Part shown: positions 56,100 to 64,000 of the stretch, in pieces
Position numbering within the stretch: position 1 is the first letter of the stretch
Layout: each line of letters starts with the position of its first letter
Origin: Macrocybe gigantea
Taxonomy: Eukaryota > Basidiomycota > Agaricomycetes > Agaricales > Callistosporiaceae
Assembly: GCA_011319805.1 (NCBI GenBank)
Contig: SJRY01000320.1
Location: 310,001 to 374,000 of the forward strand
Direction: 5' to 3'
Length of the DNA stretch: 64,000 nt
Made by a program: the position numbers and the translations under genes
Notes under the pieces: generated by a model
Seen by the model: the letters and a program-made list of their open reading frames with translations, nothing else
Told to the model about the DNA's origin: nothing
The model's database searches: none

Positions 56100-59000
56100 C
56101 TACCCGTTTACAGGCGGAACTCCGTCATTGTCCTGTCCGTCGTCTCCGCCTTGGGCAGGACCATTCCCTCCGCCACCTCTCGGTGGTGGTGCCCCATTGG
56201 CACCAAATTGTCTGCTCCTTGTGTAAGGTCCCCATTCAAAGTACCTGCGCCCGCAATCGTCCGCCTGCGACAGCCCCAGCTGGCCTTGATTTGGGCCAGT
56301 AAAGGTGTCCGCGGTGAGCAGGCCCTGCGCCACTAGATAATTGCCAAACTCCGTCATTACTTGAAGTGCTTGACCTGAGCCGGAGGTCGGTGCGCCGGGG
56401 TACCAGAAGAACGTGTCCTGGTTGCTCTCGCTTCCCGTATTGCATTCCAGAATCGGAACGCGGCGATTTCGGCCATCACCATCATTTCCGTCCACCCGTG
56501 GGCGATTGCCGCGACCATAACCTTGACCGTGGAAAGCAACGATGGCATAGATTCCTGGGCGTTGTTGGCCCGCGCGTGTTGCAATGTGCTCTGTATGGAA
56601 ATGGAAGACGACATAGCGATCAGGATTCGTTGTTGCATCAGGTGGATTGAGATCCTGGTAGTTCGGGTCGATGCCGCCACCAACAGTCGGTAGATTCCAA
56701 ACAACTTTTCAACAGAAGAGATGAGCTTCGTACAACTCCAATGATTGTAGTGGAACCTACTTTCAAGGATGGTCTCTCCGCTATTAGTGAGAACGATCTC
56801 TTCGTATTCCAATGCCATCGCATTGTTTACGATGGCTGAAATCATGAGTCCTAAGTAAAACAAGCGATATAAGTAAACCAAGAGCGGCCTGAATGAAAGC
56901 CGTGCATCGCGTACCCCATGAAGGTTCTTGGTCTGGTCCGATGTCTGTTTCGAATGGACTGTTGACTAAATTGCGGCGCGAGAGTGTTTTGTTTGCGAAG
57001 ATGGAGAATCCCCCGCGACGCAATATCGATGTCAAATCAGGAATTTCGTCCCGTCGCTGTGAGGTTGAACAGGCGCGGGTACATGCAGCGGATCGGCTCG
57101 AGTGATAATCCGAAACTATCGTGTCGGCGCTATCGCCCAAGCACATCAAGCCTTCGGTGAGAGACAGGGGATCCATAGCAGGCCTATAGGATACATCAGC
57201 TCGATTTCTGGTAACAGTTCCTTACAAGGACGTACCAATCGCCGTATACACCAGCGATATCCGTAACATGAAGGCCATACCTATCTCCGTACAATGTATT
57301 GAAATCATTTGCCATAAGGTTCTGCTGGAATGTTTGGCCGCCTCCATTGACAAGCTGTGAGAGTTGCTGTATCAAAAGTCTGAAGTCGAGATCGCTGAGC
57401 GTGGTGCGCTTCTCTAGTGCCGCAGTGACGTTTGCAAGCTCTGTAACATTTGCCAGAGCGTCTTTAAGCTCCCGCCTGGAATAGTGCCTCTGACCAGCTT
57501 TACAAGTTGGATCATTTGCGAAATCGGTGAGTCGGCGTCTGAAGTCGGCCACCAGCGGGTCATTCTGTATTTCGACGTTCACACTGGAATAGATAACAAT
57601 AGGGCCATGAAAAACGCACCGTCGTGCTTGGGTTGTTGCAGCAAAACGCTCCATATCCTAGTCCCGATTAGACATTCAGAAAACCAACTGGAAGGATAAA
57701 GTTAGAACAGTCGTACCGCTGAGGCATCCAGTAGGATCCGTCGCTATAACAGACTTGCCAGCTGGACAGTTGCCCGTGCACTGGAAGGGGATTTCGCCCC
57801 AGAAATTACCACCATGGTAATACCAATCGCAACCCTCATATGGCGGTGGTTGATCGCAGCAGAAGGACTACACAAAAATAAACCTTCAACATCCTGAGCG
57901 TCGGAGAGCACAACGATCTTACCTTGTGACCGATCGAGCAGGGCTGTTCTCCTCCAGCACCGTAATTGCTAGACGTGAGCGCCTTTTGATTGTCCGGACA
58001 GTCTGCTTGGCCGAACGGCGCAGAGCAGAATGGCGCGCTGCCGGTCCAACGACACTCGGAAGCAGCCGAATCCGATGCCGTCTTGGTGCAACACAACACC
58101 TTGTGGCCCGTCCAACACCCCTTACCCGTCCCTGTTGTCGACGACGACACCTCAACCTCGCCATCGTGGCACTTGCCGTTGCAGAACGGTGCCGTGCCAC
58201 GCCAGGTGCACGTGGGCATGTCATTGCTGGGACAGCAAAAGAGACGCATGTCGTCGTTCGAGCAGCCCGTGTTCGTGCCAGTGTTGCCTTTGTTCTTCCC
58301 ATCGCTGCGTTGTGCGGGACTCAGCCCAGCAGGACACGACTGGCCACATTCGCCGAGCTGGCACGAGGAGATGGGGTCGGGGCGTGTCGAAGCGAGCAAC
58401 GAGATCGCTTGTCGGCCGGTAGACTTGGACAGCGCGGCAGCGGCAGTGCCTTTGGCGTCATCGGTAGAGACAGCCCAGACCATAGTTCCACCTAGACAGT
58501 GTGAGTTGGCGTAGTCAATTTTCATCTTGAAGGTCTCTTCGTCGTCGTAGGACACCCATTGGTCGTTATCGTACACGACATTTTTAACCGCCGCCGTCTG
58601 GTCAAGAGTGACCTTGGCGCCTTGCGCGATCTTCTGTTCGATCTCGGCGTAGGAAAGGGTTCCAACTGATTGGGTGCATGGTCCGGCTCTTGCGCCAGAA
58701 GTAAAAACGCATCCTGCTGTTGTGCAACTTGGGTCGGCGAGAGTGAACGACCGGCCGTAAAATCCGAGACCGAGCACCACGTTTTCGGGTTTGATGTTGT
58801 TGCGCCACAAAAGAGCAAGTGCATTGTCGATCTCTGTTAAATTGGTATGTGCGGCGATGAACGGGCCTAAGAACTTGTTGGTCGAGTCCCACGTTCCATG
58901 GAGATCATACGACATTAGGTTAAACCAGTCGATAGTTTTCTCGATCTCAATAATGTCAAAGTGTTGGAGATACCAGTATGACGAAGGGATCTGATAGCGC

Positions 59001-59975
59001 GTTGTGAGGCTCAGAAATCAAAAATAAGAGAGATAGGACGTACTGTGATGGTAAGACCATAGTTGTGTCCACTGGAATGCAAAGCGTTCCTGAAATTTTG
59101 AAGGAATGTGACGTAGTTCTTGAAGTCGGCCTCCTTTCCGGAACGTTCTGGGGCGACGGGGTATTCCCTAAGAGATATGGTGAATTGGGATCTATCAATC
59201 ATGAAAAATTAGGGACAGACCAATCAATGTCGACACCGTCGAACCCGTATGTTTCCAAGAAGGATAGAGTAGAGGCAAAAAACTTGCTTTGAGCGTCGGA
59301 AGATCCAGCGAGATCGGAAAATGTGGTAGCAGTCGGTTGGTCAGGATCATTCATTGACCATCCACCAATGGATATCCACGTCTGGAGTCCTGGATTTGTG
59401 TTCTTCAAGGCAGTGAATCTCGTATACAGGGCGGGATCATTAGGGCTCATTGGGGCAACTTGAAACGTAGTCGGATGCTTAAAACAGAGTTCGTCATTTT
59501 CAAGCAGGCCTTTAGATTATCAACTCACGATGAATGCAAAAGCAAAGTTGAGATGTGTGTAGGCACCGAGCGGGATGCCTTCTGGGTACATCTTGTCGCA
59601 TGGTCGTCCAATACCCCAGCTCTCATAGTAGCCAATGGTGCGCTTAGATGAGCTAGAACCAGAGCAAGACGGCGCAGTGACGGTCTTGTTGCCGCAAAAA
59701 TCCTCAGTGGTGCCGCAAAAACCAAACTTCGAACAACAGACGTTCAAAGGACATGATTCGGCATTGGACCATTGCATGCCCCAGCCTGGGTCGCAGTCGG
59801 ATTTGCGGTCACAGTTGGAGATGCAGTTTTCGGGGCCGCAGGAATCAGGACCGAGACCGCAAGAGCCAAACTTGGTGCAGCAACCGATCTCGCATGGTTG
59901 AGTCGGACTGCAAGTGAATTGAGCTAGAGCAAGAGACAAGGACGAGAGTCCTAGGAGAAGGGCAGGTGCCTTCAT
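56100..59975 (-). CDS. CBM18-GH18 chitinase, subgroup C / killer-toxin-alpha-like architecture
   Basis: Secreted or wall-associated family 18 endochitinase of about 1,150 residues. The signal peptide MKAPALLLGLSSLSLALA is followed by two hevein-type chitin-binding modules (CEIGCCTKFGSCGLGPDSC; CCSKFGFCGTTEDFCG). The GH18 barrel starts TIGYYESWGIGRPC. LQTWISIGGWSMNDP follows, then the catalytic DGVDIDWE, split by an intron after the W codon has begun (59200-59255, GT-AG), and YPVAPERSGKEADFKNYVTF. The end of the barrel has WFNLMSYDLHG and GTMVWAVSTDD. Several Cys-rich repeats of the TWRGTAPFCNGKCHDGE type follow. After 57720 about 400 further residues continue over five or more exons (SQLVNGGGQTFQQN; HTEHIATRAGQQRPGIYA) to a Gly-rich end. 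This tail is not a known catalytic domain. Divergent from a LysM gene, a pairing known for subgroup C chitinases. Confidence 0.88.
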
Positions 59976-60556
59976 GCCTGGGAGAATGAGACTGGCGAGT
60001 TATCGACCTTGCATTGCCAGACCCATCTGTATAAGAGTAAAAAGCCGCCGACACCTGGACTCAATACCGAGGCCTCCTCCACAAACAGAACGCAGACAAG
60101 TCGGACATAACCAGGACGTAATCGGGACGAACAATCGAATGATCCATCAGGAGGACCAGGGCAGCATTCTAGATGGAGAGCGACAAACTGCGAAGACAAG
60201 TAGGAGGCCATGAGGATCGCAAGTCAAGAATAGCGAGTTTACGTTAGTTGTTGATCCGAGTAGCATCAAAATGCCAAGATAACTCCACCTTTCCGCTCAT
60301 CGTCCGCAACGGTGAACTTTGCGATATTCCGTTACAGCACATGCACCTGACCTATTTCTATTCACTCAGGGTGTTTCAAGGGCCAATGTAGCACAAGGAA
60401 ACCTGCATCTTCTTCTCCCGGATCCTTGTTCCTCGCGAGAATCTTTGCCGCCTTGACAGGCTTTATGGGGGTAAAGCGAATCTTCGAGTCGCCGGTCAAT
60501 CCTCAAACGGTATGTAAAACTAAGAGGTGCAATGCAGACTCCTCAACTGGAGAGCC
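59976..60556. promoter_or_regulatory. Bidirectional upstream region of the chitinase and LysM genes
   Basis: 581 bases separating two divergent start codons, so both promoters lie within it and co-regulation is plausible. No specific operator was identified. Confidence 0.5.
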
Positions 60557-62700
60557 ATGATTGTCCCACAAACAATCTCTCTTACTCTGCTGCTTCTCCA
60601 ACTCCGCGCCGTTGCAGCGCAATTCCAGCTCTACGTCAACGGGACGCACTCGACTGAGAACCTCTCGCAAGGGTGCATCAGCGCGCTCAACGCGACGATA
60701 TCCTGCGACCCATACATCCAGCAGCTCGCCGCATCTGACTTTTACGGCAGCCTTGGCAACGCGACGCTTCAGGACACGGTCTGCCTGAGCGGTTGCGGGA
60801 CTTCGCTGACCTCGTATCACACTAGCGTGACGAGCGCCTGCGCAAACGACCCCAATCCCTGGCCTGGCGTGCCCGCCGTCTGGACGGGAGACGTCCTCTG
60901 GGCAACGTACAACCGAACATGCCTCAAAGACCCTGCTACGGGGCAATACTGCGTTGGTGAGCTAAAGGCTTCAGGCTCTCCTCACTCCTTCTAACGTATG
61001 AGCCTCCAGATCAAATCGCAGCTATCAACACTGGGGACGTGGACACGCCCCTCTCGAGCCTGACGAACGAGCAATTGTGCAATCCCTGCGTAATTGCGCT
61101 CCTTAAAGGCATCCAAAGCACGCCGTTCTCCAACTACGACGATACATACATCCAAGAATACCTCGCCGTCCAATCCAAGTGCAACACTGGTCCGCTTCCG
61201 ACGGCCGTTCAACCCCCGCCACGAACATTACTAGCCTGCCTGGTGTCGTGATCTCGGACCCCGCTGACACGACATGTCTTTCAGGAAATCATTACACCGT
61301 CCAGTCCGGCGATGATGTGCAGAAAATAGCGGTCGCTCATAACGTCGCGACTGGAACGCTGAAGCTCATCAACGGCATCTTTCCCGATGGCACGAATTTG
61401 TTCGCTGGGCAGGATCTGTACGTTACATTTCAGCTGCTGAAATTCCAGTGAATGACTCTCCCTTCCTATGCTACTCAGATGTCTTCCAAGAACGTGTTCG
61501 ACATATTTGGTCAAATCTGGTGACACCTGCGTCTCCATCGCCGCCGCCCAAGGAATCTCCTTCTCCCAACTCGTCAGTTACAACCCCGCCATCAACATGG
61601 ACTGCTCGAACCTCATCGCTGACACGAACATCTGCATCGGACCTTCGGGCACGCAATACACGCCCACGACCATTCCGGGAGTAACCGTAACATCCACAAG
61701 CTACGCCACCGCCACGGTCACGCCTCCAGGCTCGACGGCTTTCGGAACGACGAAGAACTGCGGGAAATACTACCAGGTCAACCCGGGAGACACCTGCCAG
61801 CAGATCTCGCTCAATAGCACGATCACGGTCGACCTCTTTGAGGAGATCAACCCGTCCATCAACGCGGACTGCACGAATTTGGTCCCAGGATTGTATTATT
61901 GCGTGTGGCCGACCGCAAATTGGAACGAGACAGTCGGCGGAGGGACATCAACGACAGTTCCTCCGCCGGGGCCAACGCCGACTGGGACGACGCCAGTTTG
62001 CTACGAATGGTGAGTGTGCTTATTGGTTTCCGTTGTCTGAGTTGTTGACTCCAAGGAAAAAGGCATGTCATCGTATCTGGCGACACCTGCTCTCTGATAG
62101 CAGCCTCATACGGGATAACGTTCGACCAGCTGCGCACATGGAATCCGCAGCTCGACGCTCAGTGCTCAAACCTTCTTCTTGGCGATGCGCAAGTGTCCAT
62201 TTCCCTCGAGTGTTGTATGGAAACCGTTTAACTTGACATTTTGATATTCAGATACTGCGTCAATGGAGGATCTACCACAACGACGACACCCACGACGACG
62301 CCCACGCCGACACCGACGACAGTAACGCCTCCAGGACCAACGCAGCCTGGCATCCCCAGCAACTGCAACAAGTATGTCCTTCAGCAAGATGGTAAGTGGC
62401 ACGCTCCCCAACAAACATCTCCGAGCATCAGACAAAACTTTGTTCATAGGCGTGTTCTGCTTCGACATGGCGCAAAACGCGGGAATAACGCTGGACCAGC
62501 TCTATGCTTGGAACCCGGCGCTCAACGGGGACTGCTCGGGGCTGTGGGTAGGATATGCATATTGTGTTGGCGTGTCTTCGTCCTTTTCTGCCGCTACCAC
62601 CTCTTCCTCTGCAGCACGCGCGTCTGCGAGCGCTGCGCGAAGGCTTGCAGAGAGGCATTTGCGCCAGCGGGTCGTAGACAGCGTCCGATCTTGGTTCTGA
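60557..62700 (+). CDS. Secreted multi-LysM protein
   Basis: Secreted chitin- or glycan-binding protein with signal peptide MIVPQTISLTLLLLQLRAVA. An N-terminal Cys-containing region of about 200 residues (SDFYGSLGNATLQDTVCLSG) precedes about five LysM modules. These are NHYTVQSGDDVQKIAVAHNV, STYLVKSGDTCVSIAAAQGI, KYYQVNPGDTCQQISLNSTI, HVIVSGDTCSLIAASYGITF and a last, more divergent FCFDMAQNAGITLDQLYAWN. Thr/Pro linkers separate them. The intron at 62189-62251 starts GCAAGT and ends CAG, a GC-AG intron restoring GDAYCVNGG. At 61213-61217 a C5 run needs one more C to keep frame between PTAVQP and ATNITSLPG. The enzyme encoded across the shared promoter is a chitinase, so a role in chitin remodelling, self-protection or antagonism is inferred. 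Confidence 0.88.
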
Positions 62701-63803
62701 ATAATAATTGTATCCTCTCAAAAATATATTTCTGGCGCTTTTGTTTTTTTTTTAGCGAAAATCAATCGTTGTTGCTGAGAAGGCATGGTCATGGCAGTGA
62801 CAGCATGGCTACGTACTCCGACTTGCGGTGAGCTGAGCCTCGTGCGTCAGAGTCTCACAAAGCCAGCGCGTCCTCGCGCTCGTCGAGATGCTCCAAAATC
62901 CCAAAGCTCGGCCGGTATACACCCGATCGCGGCGCTGCAACATAACACGAAGCAGCCCACAGGTCTGCAACGCGACTTTACACCCGAGACACGCTCGCCC
63001 CGGCGGCGCGTCGCGCTGCGAGATGGGGGTTCAAAGTACGCGAACGGCACTGCAGCCATGAACCGCGTGATGTCGTCTACGGCGAGGCAGGGTAGAACCT
63101 GCCCTCGGTATCGTATACAGCGCCGAACGCACCTAGGTCATCTAAAGAAGGTCGCCCCAAATGCCCACAGACGGTGCACGCCGGGTTTGACGAGGACGTG
63201 AAAAAGACCCGCGCGACATGGGAAAAGCAGGACGCTGGGCCCGTTTTTTTTTTTCCTGTTCTTTTCTGTTCTTTTCTTTTTTTTTTTTTTTGAGAGCGCA
63301 AGTTACGGCGGCACGCAGAATGTGCATGCGGTTGTATATATGGCGTAAACGAATCGACCACGCCGCCCGCGCTGCGAAGAGTCTCGTCCGAGAGGATTAT
63401 AACGAAACGGTATATCGATCATATGCAAGTGTCGGAAGGCCCTCCTGCGTGTTGTCCCTCCAGTGCAGACAACGCTTGCAGAGTCTCTCCGTAAAATGTC
63501 GAATCATGATCAAAACAAATCCCCATCTCTCTTTAAAGCTGTTTTTCAAAGAGAAATCATAGTCTGCATGTGCCATAATATGTTATAGGTGCCTAAACAT
63601 AAAACGACTGGACGTGAAGGCAGTTGCTTCCTCTCTGTCCTCCTCTTGCTCCTCAACGCAGAAGGAAAGCCATTCTAAGAAGAGGAAGGAGGGAAAAAAA
63701 AGCAATGTGCAGACAACAGCAATTCCATTCGTACAGTTGGAAAAGGGGTAAGAGCAGAAGAGAGAAAGAACGCGCGCGAGAGTGCAATGTAGCGATAACT
63801 TTT
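62701..63803. other. Convergent intergenic region
   Basis: 1.1 kb between the LysM and uL2 stop codons. It contains long T-runs at about 63244-63292. Arg-rich frames at 62785-63201 (plus) and a minus-strand frame with CTVCGHLG at about 63077-63230 are open, but neither resembles a family I know. I call no gene here. Confidence 0.45.
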
Positions 63804-64000
63804 TTAGACCTCCTTGACCTTGACGGTACCGCGCAGGAGACCGGTCCGGCGAGCGGCGATGAGACCGACTTTTTGACCAGGGACGGCAGAACGGGCAATG
63901 GTGGATGCTTTTCCGATGTGTTGGTGGTTACCACCACCGTGCGGGTGATCAACAGGGTTCATAGCAACACCACGAGTACGAGGCCAGCTGCGCAAATATC
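63804..64000 (-). CDS. 60S ribosomal protein L8/L2 (uL2), 3' end, partial
   Basis: Last exon of cytosolic uL2, which shapes the peptidyl-transferase centre. It reads [20 protein letters not shown], then [20 protein letters not shown], and ends [14 protein letters not shown]. The [10 protein letters not shown] loop is the family hallmark. The coding exon runs 63987 to 63804, with a GCAG acceptor at 63988-63991. The bases up to 64000 are intron, and the 5' part of the gene lies beyond the window. Confidence 0.93.
   Translation of the reverse strand, partial: YLRSWPRTRGVAMNPVDHPHGGGNHQHIGKASTIARSAVPGQKVGLIAARRTGLLRGTVKVKEV

Noticed and set aside
62785..63201. 139-codon Arg-rich plus-strand frame
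   Set aside because: Low-information composition, no family resemblance and no splice support; could also be the 3' region of the LysM gene.

Overview
The window looks like nuclear DNA from a filamentous basidiomycete, most likely an Agaricomycete mushroom. Genes are close together on both strands and carry many short introns (about 45-70 nt). The readable protein set is fungal: ERG27, NOP58, an Ssk1-type response regulator, KDM3-like JmjC proteins, and a CBM18-GH18 chitinase next to a LysM protein. Two cytosolic ribosomal protein genes are present. I saw no tRNA, rRNA, CRISPR array or organellar sequence. The species cannot be named from the sequence alone.

Layout. 0-5 kb: a KDM3-like JmjC gene (copy 1) and an FGGY kinase. 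5-10.3 kb (minus strand): a small hypothetical gene, ERG27 (sterol synthesis) and NOP58 (box C/D snoRNP core). 10.6-24 kb (plus strand): a vacuolar-type serine carboxypeptidase, an ARS2/SERRATE homologue and a long SSK1 response regulator. 24.9-29.7 kb: a second, longer KDM3-like JmjC gene in the same orientation as copy 1. 30.8-42.3 kb: a monocarboxylate-type MFS transporter divergent from CTU1 (tRNA thiolation), a large MDR oxidoreductase with a disordered N-terminus, and a zinc-ribbon hypothetical. 42.9-47.1 kb: two divergent, unnamed helical genes. One has a hydrophobic hairpin between coiled coils, and the pair resembles a binary alpha-helical pore-forming system. 47.4-50.3 kb: RPS25 and the glucosidase II beta subunit. 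50.9-55.3 kb: three abutting DNA transposons (a hAT-like element, a decayed Tc1/mariner-like element and a MITE). 56.1-62.7 kb: a divergent chitinase/LysM pair. The right edge holds the last exon of ribosomal protein uL2.

Two observations affect how the window should be read. First, several conserved genes (CTU1, glucosidase II beta, SSK1, the MFS and LysM genes, the MDR gene, JmjC copy 1, the helical gene) need a one-base restoration to stay in frame, often beside a short homopolymer. This suggests residual deletion errors in the assembly rather than mass pseudogenisation, so these genes are annotated as genes with the break noted. Second, some introns are non-canonical. The serine carboxypeptidase has one GC-AG intron and one AT-AC intron of U2-like type, and the LysM gene has a GC-AG intron. 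Using them restores the family motifs exactly.
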